Shown piece by piece: positions 38,118-46,350 of a stretch of DNA of 64,000 nt. Under the pieces are notes generated by a model. That model had not been told where the DNA came from, searched no databases, and saw nothing but the letters and a program-made list of their open reading frames with translations. Numbering within the stretch: the first letter of the stretch is position 1; every line of letters starts with the position of its first letter. Origin of the DNA: Olsenella profusa (GTDB lineage Bacteria > Actinomycetota > Coriobacteriia > Coriobacteriales > Atopobiaceae); contig NZ_JACSNQ010000003.1 in NCBI RefSeq assembly GCF_016900315.1, positions 1-64,000 on the forward strand. Reading direction: 5' to 3'. The translations under genes were made by a program, and so were the position numbers.

Positions 38118-38828
38118 CTAGATGTCGTAGTGATCCACGCCCTCGGCTTCCATTCGCGTTCTGAGCCCCTCCATCACCGGAATGCTTCGCGTGCAGCCGA
38201 TGCGTTCCGCCCCGGCAGACACCATTGCCAGGAACGTCTCGGCGTCCCGGATGCGACCGGCAGCCTTGACCTTTACCCGCTTGTCGGCGTGCTCGCGCAT
38301 GAGACGCACGTCCTCTACCGTGGCGCCACCCGTGGAGAAGCCGGTGGACGTCTTGATGAAGTCCGGAAGGACCCTGCTGGCCACCTCGCAGAGCGCAATC
38401 TTCTCCTCCTGGGCAAGCAGGCAGTTCTCAAAGATGACCTTTGAGGTGGCGCCGGCCTCACGACAGACGGCAACAATCTGCGCCATCTCGTCCTCGACAT
38501 ATGACCAGTTGCCAGCCTTCACCTCGGTAAGGTTGACCACGTAGTCAATCTCGTTGGCACCGGACGAGAGCGCGTCTTTGGTCTCAAAGACCTTGGACGC
38601 CACGGAGATCTGCCCCAGCGGGAATCCAATGGCGGCCCCAACGTGAACGTCCGTCCCGGCAAGCAGCCGCGCACAGAGCGCGGACTGCACCGGGTTTATC
38701 GCCACCATGCGGAAGTGGTAGCGGACCGCCTCGTCACAGAGACGCTCCATGTCTGCGCGGGTAGCGTCTGGCTGCAGATTGGTGTGGTCAATCATGTGGG
38801 CAAAGTCGTCGAGCGTGTAACTTCTCAT
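38118..38828 (-). CDS. deoC: Deoxyribose-phosphate aldolase
   Basis: Cleaves 2-deoxyribose-5-phosphate to glyceraldehyde-3-phosphate and acetaldehyde in deoxynucleoside catabolism. 236 residues from ATG 38828. Family hallmarks: IDHTNLQPDAT, VGAAIGFPLGQ, EIDYVVNLTEVKAGNW, Schiff-base Lys in DFIKTSTGF (about residue 157) and a VKAAGRIRD segment. The usual form of the last is VKAAGGIR, so Arg replaces the second Gly. No other deo gene is adjacent. A long GC-rich inverted repeat (38083-38115) follows the stop without a T-run. Confidence 0.95.
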   Translation of the reverse strand: MRSYTLDDFAHMIDHTNLQPDATRADMERLCDEAVRYHFRMVAINPVQSALCARLLAGTDVHVGAAIGFPLGQISVASKVFETKDALSSGANEIDYVVNLTEVKAGNWSYVEDEMAQIVAVCREAGATSKVIFENCLLAQEEKIALCEVASRVLPDFIKTSTGFSTGGATVEDVRLMREHADKRVKVKAAGRIRDAETFLAMVSAGAERIGCTRSIPVMEGLRTRMEAEGVDHYDI

Positions 38829-38913
38829 GACAATCCTCCAAACATGCCTGGCTTACGCAGCATGCTAGCCGAGGCCGGGGGGCATCAGGTGCGCGCCCCG
38901 GCCATAGGCCGGA

Positions 38914-39264
38914 CTACCTCGCCGGACGGAACTGGATGCCGCTCTCAGAGCCCATGCCCGTGAAGGCGTACGGGACGCCCCGGGCGTCGCAAAGGTCCAT
39001 CAGGTCCACGATGTCGTGGCGCTCATCCGCAAGGTACTCCCGCAGAGACCCTTCGGCACCCGCCGAGGCAACCGCGTCAAGAAGCGACTCAACCGCTGCG
39101 GCATCAAACGAGGCCCGGAGGCTGCGGCTCTCGTCACCATATGCCACGAGCACCGAGGGGCCCGAAAGGTCTTCTCTCACCACGAGCCCGCTCTCGTCCT
39201 GCGTAACGAACACCCTCCGCACATCCCCCACGTGTTCGAAGCGTGCCACCTCATACGTCTCCAT
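38914..39264 (-). CDS. Small unknown protein behind a LexA-like operator
   Basis: 116 residues from ATG 39264, with GAAAGGGGAGAAG upstream. No membrane segment; mixed charged and beta-rich N-terminus (VARFEHVGDVRRVFVTQDESGLVVRED), then an Ala-rich helix and DIVDLMDLCDARGVPYAFTGMG, ending IQFRPAR. I do not recognise the family. Its promoter region holds two tandem GAAC-N4-GTTT elements, suggesting induction by DNA damage. It could be a small SOS effector such as a division inhibitor or repair accessory, but nothing in the protein shows this. Confidence 0.6.
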   Translation of the reverse strand: METYEVARFEHVGDVRRVFVTQDESGLVVREDLSGPSVLVAYGDESRSLRASFDAAAVESLLDAVASAGAEGSLREYLADERHDIVDLMDLCDARGVPYAFTGMGSESGIQFRPAR

Positions 39265-39292
39265 CTTCTCCCCTTTCTCTCTCCCTAACCGT

Positions 39293-39328
39293 AGTATACC
39301 AAACATTTGTTCTTAGAAACACATGTTC
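39293..39328 (-). promoter_or_regulatory. Promoter with two LexA-like boxes
   Basis: On the minus strand GAACATGTGTTT (39317-39328) and GAACAAATGTTT (39301-39312) lie 16 bp apart, followed by TATACT (39293-39298), a -10 candidate 29 bases from the start codon. Both boxes fit the GAAC-N4-GTTC/T pattern of Gram-positive and actinobacterial LexA sites and cover the -35/spacer region, where a repressor would block polymerase. Confidence 0.55.
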
Positions 39329-39367
39329 TAGAAATTAGGGGCGACGGGGCCGGAATATAAACAGAGA

Positions 39368-39392
39368 GGGCCGCCCGCAAAGCGGACGGCCC
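39368..39392 (-). terminator. Terminator of serS
   Basis: GGGCCGTCCGC TTT GCGGGCGGCCC hairpin on the minus strand, 24 bases after the serS stop, followed by a mixed pyrimidine stretch (TCTCTGTTTAT) rather than a pure T-run. Confidence 0.75.
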
Positions 39393-39415
39393 CAGAAGCT
39401 CCCTCTAGGCTTTCC

Positions 39416-40708
39416 CTACTCGGGCTTGATGACCTCGACGCCGCCCATGTAGGGGCGCAGGGCCTCGGGCACCGTGATGGAGCCGTCGGGGTTCTGGAAG
39501 TTCTCCATGATGGCGGCCATCGTTCGGCCCACCGCCAGACCGGAGCCGTTGAGCGTGTGGACGAAGCGCGTGCCCTTGAACTCCGCGGGGTCCCTGTAGC
39601 GGATGTTGGCGCGACGGGCCTGGAAGTCCCAGCAGTTGGAGCAGGAGGAGATCTCCTTGTAGTTGTTGTAGCTGGGCAGCCAGACCTCGAGGTCGTAGCA
39701 CTTGCACGCGGAGAAGCCGATGTCGCCGGTGCAGAGGGTGACCACGTGGTAGGGCAGCTCGAGCGCCTGGAGCACCGCCTCGGCCTCGGCGACCATGCTC
39801 TCGAGCTGGTTCATCGAGTCCTCGGGCTTGGCAAACTTGACCATCTCCACCTTGTCGAACTGGTGGACGCGGATGATGCCGCGCGTGTCGCGCCCGGCCG
39901 AGCCCGCCTCCTCGCGGAAGCACGGCGTGAAGGCGGTGTACCACAGCGGCAGCTGCGAGCCGTCGAGCACCTCGCCACGGTGGAGGTTGGTGAGCATGAC
40001 CTCGGCGGTGGGGATGAGGTACAGGTCCGGCTGCACGTGGTAGAGGTCGTCCTCGAACTTGGGCAGTTGGCCGGTGCCAAAGAGGGTCTCGCGGTTGGTG
40101 ATGACCGGCATCCACCACTCCTTGAAGCCGGCCTTGACGTGCATGTCCACCATGAAGCTGATGAGCGCGCGCTCCATGCGGGCGCCCATGCCGCCGAGCA
40201 CGTAGAAGCGCGTGCCGGCGAGCTTCACGCCGCGGTCGAAGTCGATCATGCCCGTGGCGGGGCCAAGGTCCCAGTGGGCCTTCGGCTCGAAGCCCTCGGC
40301 CGCGAAGTCGCGCGGGGTGCCCCAGCGGCGCACCTCGGGGTTGTCGGAGTCGTCCACGCCGTAGGGCACGCTCTCGTGCGGGATGTTGGGGATGCGGGAG
40401 ACCAGGTCAAAGAGCTCGTCCTCCACCTGGGTACGACGGTCGTCCAGGGAGGCGATGCGGTCCTTGTTGGCCGCGACCTGCGCCTTGGCGGCCTCGGCCT
40501 CCTCGCGCTTGCCCTCGCGCATGAGCTGGCCGATCTGCTTGGAGACGGAGTTGCGCTCCGCCTGGAGCTTCTCGACCTCGGAGATGACGGAGCGGCGCTC
40601 CTCGTCAAGCTCGAAGAAGCGTTCCCGGTCCCAGTGCGCGTTCTGGCGCGACTCGCACGCCTTGTCCACGACGTCGGGGTTCTCGCGGACGAACTTGATG
40701 TCGAGCAT
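39416..40708 (-). CDS. serS: Seryl-tRNA synthetase
   Basis: Charges tRNA-Ser (and tRNA-Sec). 430 residues from ATG 40708 after CAAGGAGCC. The N-terminal coiled-coil arm (about 30-105) binds the tRNA variable arm. Class II motif 2 is [23 protein letters not shown] and motif 3 [14 protein letters not shown], which is followed by the usual C-terminal GS-rich strand. The leader is too short for a T-box. It diverges from the 63-aa membrane gene over a shared palindromic -10. Confidence 0.97.
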   Translation of the reverse strand: MLDIKFVRENPDVVDKACESRQNAHWDRERFFELDEERRSVISEVEKLQAERNSVSKQIGQLMREGKREEAEAAKAQVAANKDRIASLDDRRTQVEDELFDLVSRIPNIPHESVPYGVDDSDNPEVRRWGTPRDFAAEGFEPKAHWDLGPATGMIDFDRGVKLAGTRFYVLGGMGARMERALISFMVDMHVKAGFKEWWMPVITNRETLFGTGQLPKFEDDLYHVQPDLYLIPTAEVMLTNLHRGEVLDGSQLPLWYTAFTPCFREEAGSAGRDTRGIIRVHQFDKVEMVKFAKPEDSMNQLESMVAEAEAVLQALELPYHVVTLCTGDIGFSACKCYDLEVWLPSYNNYKEISSCSNCWDFQARRANIRYRDPAEFKGTRFVHTLNGSGLAVGRTMAAIMENFQNPDGSITVPEALRPYMGGVEVIKPE

Positions 40709-40766
40709 TTTGGCTCCTTGCTTCTGTCTTGTGCCCACGTCGCCGGCCTCTCGCGCGGCGGCTCCC

Positions 40767-40780
40767 CAAGTATATACTTG
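40767..40780. promoter_or_regulatory. Palindromic -10 serving two divergent genes
   Basis: CAAGTATATACTTG is a perfect 14-bp palindrome holding TATACT on both strands, 36 bases from the downstream ATG at 40816 and 59 bases from the serS ATG. It could act as a shared bidirectional -10 or as an operator. Confidence 0.45.
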
Positions 40781-40815
40781 TGCGCGTGAAACTACCGACG
40801 TGCGCAGGAGGCGGC

Positions 40816-41007
40816 ATGCAGGCGATCGTGGACTTCTTTACGTGGCTCTTCAGCGACCCGACGGGCGTCATCTGCCTGGTCCTTGGCGGCATCGTGCTCT
40901 GCCTCGTCATCGCGCTGCTCATGGAGCGCGGCACCAAGCGGCGCTACTTCAATCACGAGAAGACCGACGACGACTGGGACCTCTTCGACGACGATGACGA
41001 GGAGTAG
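40816..41007 (+). CDS. Small single-pass membrane protein, 63 aa
   Basis: ATG 40816 follows GCAGGAGGCGGC. A 20-residue hydrophobic helix (about 18-40, [20 protein letters not shown]) is followed by a basic stretch ([13 protein letters not shown]) and a very acidic tail ([13 protein letters not shown]). The topology suggests the acidic tail is cytoplasmic. Family not recognised; the strong ribosome site and clear architecture support a real gene. Confidence 0.7.
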   Translation: MQAIVDFFTWLFSDPTGVICLVLGGIVLCLVIALLMERGTKRRYFNHEKTDDDWDLFDDDDEE

Positions 41008-41103
41008 CCTCGCCGGAATCCTGGCCTGAGGCGGGTTCTTCTCGCCTTCCGAACCCCCGCTCTCATGCAGGACCGGAACACGTCCGCCATATCCACAGAC
41101 CCC

Positions 41104-41336
41104 GCACCGTTTTAGGACGCTCTCACCTGCAAAAACGTCCACGAACGGTGCACCGTCACCATGCCGCACCGTTTTAGGACGTTCTCAGCCGCGGAAACGT
41201 CCGATAGCAGTGCGCACCACCCGGCCGCACCGTTTCCGGACGGACTAGCGAGAAGGACCGTCCAGGGACAGTACGCGCCGCCCATCCGCACCGCCTCCGG
41301 ACGGTCCTGCGCCCCGATACGTCCGGAGGCAGTACG
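41104..41336. repeat. Four palindromic units, 61-62 bp period (family B, copy 2)
   Basis: Units start at 41104, 41166, 41227 and 41288. Each 49-bp unit has a GCACCGTTTTAGGACG-like left arm and a CGTCC ... CGGTGC-like right arm. Units 3 and 4 have drifted in a compensating way: both arms changed to CCGGACGG and CCGTCC or CGTCCGG. Unit 3 carries GCGAGAAGGAC in its loop. The array fills the convergent gap between the 63-aa gene and tRNA-Leu (41008-41452), which also holds a GTTCTTCTCGCC word at 41035-41046. Confidence 0.9.
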
Positions 41337-41413
41337 GGGCCGGAGCCGGCATGGGACTGGGGCCGGCGCGGACTGTGGACGGGACGAGCACGGTGCGGGG
41401 CCGCCTCAACACG

Positions 41414-41443
41414 AAAAAGGCCCCCGACCGAAGCCAGGGGCCC
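41414..41443 (-). terminator. Terminator after tRNA-Leu
   Basis: On the minus strand GGGCCCCTGGC TTC GGTCGGGGGCC forms an imperfect GC-rich hairpin followed by TTTTT, ten bases past the tRNA. Confidence 0.88.
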
Positions 41444-41452
41444 TTGCGTTCA

Positions 41453-41539
41453 TGGTGCGGGCGAAAGGACTTGAACCTTCATGGGGTTGCCCCCATACGG
41501 ACCTGAACCGTACGCGTCTGCCAATTCCGCCACGCCCGC
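41453..41539 (-). tRNA. tRNA-Leu (CAG)
   Basis: Acceptor GCGGGCG pairs with CGCCCGC, discriminator A and encoded CCA. The anticodon loop TTCAGGT in a TACGG/CCGTA stem gives CAG. The long variable arm (TGGGGGCAACCCCA) is typical of tRNA-Leu. Confidence 0.96.
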
Positions 41540-41870
41540 GTGCTGAGCTATCTTACCCCAACCTCAGCGAGCTGCCAAGAGATTTTTCCGGAACCTCGCA
41601 GGCGATGTCGAGAACCGCCGAGGACAGGGCCCGGCGGTGCGGCCAGGGGCCGTGGCTCGCTGGAAAGCCGGGACCCACCGGCAGCCCACCGGGGATGCCG
41701 ACGAAGGGCCCGGACCAGCTGCGGCCCGTCGGGTCCACCCGGGCCGGGCCCCGCCCCCCGCGCCCCTCCGCGGCGCCGCACGCGTTAGAATGTCCGCACG
41801 GCACACGCACACGAAGGCCGCGCGGCCCGCATGCCGCGCGGCCATACGCAGCACAAACGAGGGAGGGCCC
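41540..41870. other. Gene-free stretch upstream of the kinase operon
   Basis: GC-rich and without repeats or a copy of the GGCGAGAAGRAC word. A TAGAAT at 41786-41791 is the best -10 candidate for the operon, giving a leader of about 75 bases; no -35 is evident. In-frame upstream codons of the kinase frame have no ribosome site. Confidence 0.4.
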
Positions 41871-43622
41871 GTGGGCGAGACGCCGACCAGGGTGCGCACG
41901 CAGGCCCCCCGGGGGCCGGAGCCACCGCGCGAGGAGATGCTGCTCGGCCGCTACCGCGTGCTCGAACGACGGGGCACGGGCGGCTTCGGCACGGTCTGCA
42001 CCTGCTGGGACACGCGCCTGCAGCGCCGCGTGGCCATCAAGCGCATGCCGCTTGCCTCCACGGCCGAGACCGGCACCACCCCCGAGGAGGCCCTCCGCGA
42101 GGCGCGGACGGCCTGCATGCTCCCCCACCCCAACATCGTCGCCGTCCACGACTTCGAGGCGCAGGGCGCCTACGCCTACCTGGTGATGGAGTACGTGGAC
42201 GGCCTCAACCTCGCCGAGCTCCTCGCCCGCGTGGAGGGAGGGCGGCTCACCCCCGACGAGTGCGCCCACGTGCTGGCCTCGCTGGCGAAGGCGCTATCCT
42301 TCGCGCACGAGAACCGAGCCCTCCACCTGGACATCAAGCCCTCCAACATCATGATCGACCGCCAGGGCACCGTGAAGCTGGCGGACTTCGGCATGTCCAC
42401 GCTCGCCTCGGCGGCCGGCTACGGAGGCGCGCGCGGAGGCACCGTTGGCTACATGCCGCCCGAGCAGATAGAGAGCATGCTCGTGGACGAGCGCGCGGAC
42501 GTCTTCTCCCTGGCCGTGGTGGTCTGGCAGGCACTCACGGGCCGCGACCCCTTCCTGGCGAGGAGCGACCAGGAGTCCCTGGCGCTCATCCGGCGCGGAC
42601 CCGCCCGAAGGCTTGCCAAGGACTGCCCGGAGGCGGGCCCCGAGGTAGAAGAGGTGCTGCTGGCCGCCCTGGAGCCCGCCGCCGCAGACCGCACGAGCTC
42701 CGTCGCGGAGCTTGCCGACGAGCTCTGTCCGCTGCTCGGGGACGCCGCCGAGGGCGCCGCGTCCCTTCGTGACCTGGTTGAGCAGGCAGAGCAGGACGAT
42801 GGCTCGGACAGCCGGGCGCGCCGCGCGGTTCCGCTCGCCGTAGGCCTGCCGCCGCTGGGTGCCGTGCTCGCGCGCGCCCTCACCGCGCTCGCGGTCTTCG
42901 CCGCCCTTCGCCTGGCGCTTCCCCTGACCCCGGGAGCAGACGAGCGCACGGCCGCCGCGGCCGCCCTCGTCAGCTGCCTGGCCAGTGCCGCATGGACACC
43001 GCTCGGCGCCCCGCTCGTGGTGCTCGCCATCGCCTGGGCCATCGCGTCAGGGGCCGTCGCCGCGGCCACGCTCGCCGCGATGGCACTCGTGGCCGTCACG
43101 GCCCTCTGGTGGGCGCGCGTGGGCCGCTCGGAGCGGCTCTCCTCGCTCACGCTGCTGCTCCCGTGCTGCCTGCCGTCGCCGGTCGCCGGGGCGGCACTCG
43201 CGGGGTTTGCGATGGACCCCGGCCCCGCGGCGGCGAGCGGCGCGCTCGGCTGCGCCCTCGGGACCGTCTTCCGTCTGGGGGTGTCCACGTCCTTCTCACC
43301 AGACGCGCTGCTTCCCGGCCTGCTTGCGGCCGCCTCCTCGCCGGAGACGTGGGTCCTGCTTGTCGCATGCGCCGCCTGCGGGGCCGTCTCCGCCGCCGTC
43401 GCCCTGCACGGGTCGGTGGCGGCAGGCGTGATAGGGCAGGCGCTCGGGCTTGCGTGCCTGGTCGCTGGCGCTGTCTTCGCCGCTCGGATGGAGAATGGCG
43501 GTATATGGGAGGCCCTCGACGGGGCCACCGTCGTAGTTGCGGTACTCTTGTTTGTGTTTTTGTGCATTGCGACTGTCCTGAGAGGCCCGCTCTACGAGGG
43601 CCCGGAAGGCGGGGGTAGATGA
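41871..43622 (+). CDS. Ser/Thr protein kinase with multi-spanning membrane domain, non-RD type
   Basis: 583 residues from GTG 41871 (GGGAGGGCCC before it). Kinase domain about 23-290: glycine loop GTGGFG, Lys57 in VAIK, catalytic loop HLDIKPSNIM (H152-L153-D154, Leu in place of the usual Arg), DFG, and GYMPPEQ. From about residue 320 there are around eight hydrophobic helices and no PASTA or other sensor domain. It heads an operon joined by ATGA overlaps to fhaA, fhaB and the PP2C gene. In the actinobacterial cluster pknA occupies a similar role, so this may be its divergent counterpart. The missing Arg suggests activity does not depend on activation-loop phosphorylation. Confidence 0.88.
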   Translation: MGETPTRVRTQAPRGPEPPREEMLLGRYRVLERRGTGGFGTVCTCWDTRLQRRVAIKRMPLASTAETGTTPEEALREARTACMLPHPNIVAVHDFEAQGAYAYLVMEYVDGLNLAELLARVEGGRLTPDECAHVLASLAKALSFAHENRALHLDIKPSNIMIDRQGTVKLADFGMSTLASAAGYGGARGGTVGYMPPEQIESMLVDERADVFSLAVVVWQALTGRDPFLARSDQESLALIRRGPARRLAKDCPEAGPEVEEVLLAALEPAAADRTSSVAELADELCPLLGDAAEGAASLRDLVEQAEQDDGSDSRARRAVPLAVGLPPLGAVLARALTALAVFAALRLALPLTPGADERTAAAAALVSCLASAAWTPLGAPLVVLAIAWAIASGAVAAATLAAMALVAVTALWWARVGRSERLSSLTLLLPCCLPSPVAGAALAGFAMDPGPAAASGALGCALGTVFRLGVSTSFSPDALLPGLLAAASSPETWVLLVACAACGAVSAAVALHGSVAAGVIGQALGLACLVAGAVFAARMENGGIWEALDGATVVVAVLLFVFLCIATVLRGPLYEGPEGGGR

Positions 43623-44674
43623 GTTTCCTCAGTGATTTCGAAGCGCGCATAGGCTCTGTGTTCGGCGCCGCTCCCCAGGGCTACACGGAGCCCTTCTCCT
43701 TCAAGAAGCTCGCCAAGCGCGCCGCGCGCGAGATGGAGAACGAGACGTACGAGATCGACGGCGTGGACACCGCGCCGGCGCTCTACACGGTGCTCGTCTC
43801 CGCCTCCGACGACTCCCTCATGCGCCCTCTCTACGAGCAGATCACCTACGAGACGGCGGCCTTCGTGACCGCCCAGGCCCAGAAGAAGGGCTACGCCTTC
43901 GTCGGCAACCCGCTCGTCCGCTTCATGGTCGACCCGTCGCTCAAGTCCGGGAAGTTCGCCGTCTTTGCGGAGAACGTCGACCCGGGCACCCTCGGGCGCC
44001 TGCGTGAGGAGGAGCGCGCCTTCCTGGCCGGCAACTCCAGCACCGGCGGCGCCGCCGCGCAGATTCACGCCCAGGGCGGCCGACGCCCGGCCCCGACCCC
44101 GCACGTCGCCCCCGTGGCCGTTCCGTCCGCCGGGGCGCAGCCGGACGACTCCCCCGCGGCGGACGGCCTCGACGTGATGCCGGAGGACTTCCCCGAGCCC
44201 ACCCCGGTGGCGTCGGCCTCCGCCTCCACGCCCATGCCCGTCCCCGTGATGCAGCCGGCGCCCGTGGTGAGCGCGCCGGAGACGCCGGGCTCCGTGCCCG
44301 TGCCGCAGACCCAGCTCCGCAACGTGCCCCTCGTGGACGCGCGCCGCGGCGTGGGCGTGGGCGGTGCGGCCCAGGCGCCGCACGCGTCTTGCCTGCTCAT
44401 CGACAGGCAGACCGGCCGAACCTTCACGGCGAAGGCGCCCTCCACGGTCATCGGGCGCGAGCGCTCCCAGGCCGGCGTGGTCCTGCGCGACCCCAACGTC
44501 TCCCGCCGTCACGCCGAGCTCGTCTTCGACGGGCGCGACTGGATTATCCGGGACCTCAACTCCACCAACGGGACCCTCGTCAACGACGTGGACGTCAACG
44601 AGTGCGTCCTGCGTGACGGCGACCTCATCACCGTGGGGCTGATGAACCTCGAGTTCAGGGAGAACCCCAGATGA
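43619..44674 (+). CDS. fhaA: FhaA-like protein (DUF3662 plus FHA domain)
   Basis: 351 residues; ATG overlaps the kinase stop (ATGA). An N-terminal DUF3662 domain (about 1-120) starts with FLSDFEARIGSVFGAAPQG. A Pro/Ala-rich linker (140-255) is followed by a C-terminal FHA domain (about 262-350) with GRERSQAGVVL, SRRHAEL and NSTNGTLVND, which bind phosphothreonine. In mycobacteria FhaA binds phosphorylated MviN/MurJ and PknB and tunes peptidoglycan synthesis. The operon context supports the same role here. Confidence 0.93.
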   Translation: MSFLSDFEARIGSVFGAAPQGYTEPFSFKKLAKRAAREMENETYEIDGVDTAPALYTVLVSASDDSLMRPLYEQITYETAAFVTAQAQKKGYAFVGNPLVRFMVDPSLKSGKFAVFAENVDPGTLGRLREEERAFLAGNSSTGGAAAQIHAQGGRRPAPTPHVAPVAVPSAGAQPDDSPAADGLDVMPEDFPEPTPVASASASTPMPVPVMQPAPVVSAPETPGSVPVPQTQLRNVPLVDARRGVGVGGAAQAPHASCLLIDRQTGRTFTAKAPSTVIGRERSQAGVVLRDPNVSRRHAELVFDGRDWIIRDLNSTNGTLVNDVDVNECVLRDGDLITVGLMNLEFRENPR

Positions 44675-45084
44675 TTGACCTCGTCCTCTTCATAGGGCGC
44701 GTGCTCCTGATCATCGTGCTCTACCTCTTTCTCTTTGCGGTCATGCGCACCGGCATCGGGCTGGTGAAGGGTCAGCGCCGCGACGCGGCCATCTGGTCCG
44801 TCGACGTGGAGAAGGGCTCCCGTGCGCTGCGCGGCCTGCACGTGGACATCCTCGGCCCCGTGGTGATAGGGCGCTCCCCCTCCTCCGACATCGTGATCGA
44901 CGAGCCGTACGTCTCGGCCACGCACGCACGCCTCACCCTGCAGGGCCCTGCCCTCGTGCTGGAGGACCTTGGCTCCACCAACGGGACCATGGTCAACGGG
45001 CACCTCATCGACCAGCCTGTGACGCTACGCGAGACGGACGAGGTGCAGATTGGCGACACGATCATGCGAGTGAGCCGCGGATGA
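44671..45084 (+). CDS. fhaB: FhaB-like membrane-tethered FHA protein
   Basis: 137 residues; ATGA overlap with fhaA. One N-terminal membrane helix (about 3-26, LLIIVLYLFLFAVM) and an FHA domain (about 55-137) with VIGRSPSSDIVI, SATHARL and GSTNGTMVNG. It matches FhaB/FipA, a phosphothreonine reader located at division or growth sites and a known kinase substrate in related operons. Confidence 0.92.
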   Translation: MIDLVLFIGRVLLIIVLYLFLFAVMRTGIGLVKGQRRDAAIWSVDVEKGSRALRGLHVDILGPVVIGRSPSSDIVIDEPYVSATHARLTLQGPALVLEDLGSTNGTMVNGHLIDQPVTLRETDEVQIGDTIMRVSRG

Positions 45085-46349
45085 CGCAGGAGGAGACCCT
45101 CATACCCGCACCTCAGGAGCCGTCAAACGCCCCAGGCCGCGCCGAGATGCCCGTAGAGGGGCGTGCCGGCGCGGACGCCGTATCTGGCGCCAACGAGTTC
45201 ATCTCGTGGGGGGCACGCAGCGACGTCGGCCTGGTCCGCGGCCACAACGAGGACTCCTTCCTGCTGAGGGCGCCCCTGTTCGTGGTCTCTGACGGAATGG
45301 GCGGTCATGCCGCCGGCGAGGTGGCGAGCTCCATCGCCGTCGAGACCATCGGCGGGAGGGCCCCCGCCTCCGCGGACGACGTCCTTCTCGGCGCCGCCGT
45401 GGAGGCCGCCAACACGAGCGTCATCGAGGCGGCCGAGCAGGGCATCGGCAAGCCCGGGATGGGCTGCACCGCAACCGCCGTCCTCATAGAGAGAAACCGC
45501 ATGGCCGTGGCGCACGTGGGGGACTCACGTGCCTACCTGCTGCACCACGGCACGCTCGTCCGCATCACCCACGACCACTCCTACGTTGAGGAGCTCGTGG
45601 ACTCCGGCCAGATCACGGCCGACGAGGCGCGCACGCACCCCTCGCGCTCCATCATCACCCGCGCCCTGGGCTCCGACCCGGACATGTACGCCGACCACTT
45701 CACGCTCGAGGTCAACGACGGCGACCGGGTCATCCTGTGCTCGGACGGCCTCTCGTCCATGATTCCGGACAGTGAGATAGAGTCCCTCGCCGTCTCGAGC
45801 GCCACCCCGCAGCAGGCGGCCGACAACCTTGTTTCCGCTGCGCTCACCGCGGGCGGGGCCGACAACGTGACGGTCGTCGTCGTCGACGTGCTCAACGACG
45901 GCCTGGCCGAGGCAGCGCGAAAGAAGCTCGTCCGCCGCATAGCCGCGTTCTCCGGGGCCTTCGCGGCCGTGATCGTGGCGGCGGCGCTCATCACCTTCGC
46001 CTTCCTCCAGACCGAGTGGTACCTCGGGGTCAACGGGACCACGGTCGGGCTCTACCGCGGCGTCCAGGGGGACCTCTTCGGCGTGAGCCTCTCGGAGCTC
46101 GTGGGGACGAGCGCCGTGGAGGTGTCCGACCTTCCAGTGGCCCTGCAGAACCAGCTCGAGGACGGCATCCGCGTGAACAACGAGGCCGAGGGCCGCGCCG
46201 CCATCGACTCCTACCACGAGCAGATAGACTCCGAGCGCGACCGGGCGGCAAAGATAGCCGAGACGGCACGCTCGGAGAGCGGGGCCGGCGAGAACGGCGA
46301 GGCGGCCCCAGACGGCACGCAGGACACGACGACGGACGGGGGCGAGTAA
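45081..46349 (+). CDS. pstP: PP2C-family Ser/Thr phosphatase
   Basis: 422 residues; ATGA overlap with fhaB. A catalytic PPM domain (about 35-275) has [42 protein letters not shown] and [13 protein letters not shown], including the metal-binding Asp residues. One membrane helix (about 290-310) is followed by an extracytoplasmic tail of about 105 residues that is Glu/Asp-rich. It reverses the phosphorylation set by the operon kinases, as PstP does in mycobacteria. Confidence 0.95.
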   Translation: MTQEETLIPAPQEPSNAPGRAEMPVEGRAGADAVSGANEFISWGARSDVGLVRGHNEDSFLLRAPLFVVSDGMGGHAAGEVASSIAVETIGGRAPASADDVLLGAAVEAANTSVIEAAEQGIGKPGMGCTATAVLIERNRMAVAHVGDSRAYLLHHGTLVRITHDHSYVEELVDSGQITADEARTHPSRSIITRALGSDPDMYADHFTLEVNDGDRVILCSDGLSSMIPDSEIESLAVSSATPQQAADNLVSAALTAGGADNVTVVVVDVLNDGLAEAARKKLVRRIAAFSGAFAAVIVAAALITFAFLQTEWYLGVNGTTVGLYRGVQGDLFGVSLSELVGTSAVEVSDLPVALQNQLEDGIRVNNEAEGRAAIDSYHEQIDSERDRAAKIAETARSESGAGENGEAAPDGTQDTTTDGGE

Positions 46350-46350
46350 C

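Noticed and set aside
40709-40815. T-box leader for serS
   Set aside because: The leader is too short and lacks a specifier loop, T-box sequence and terminator.
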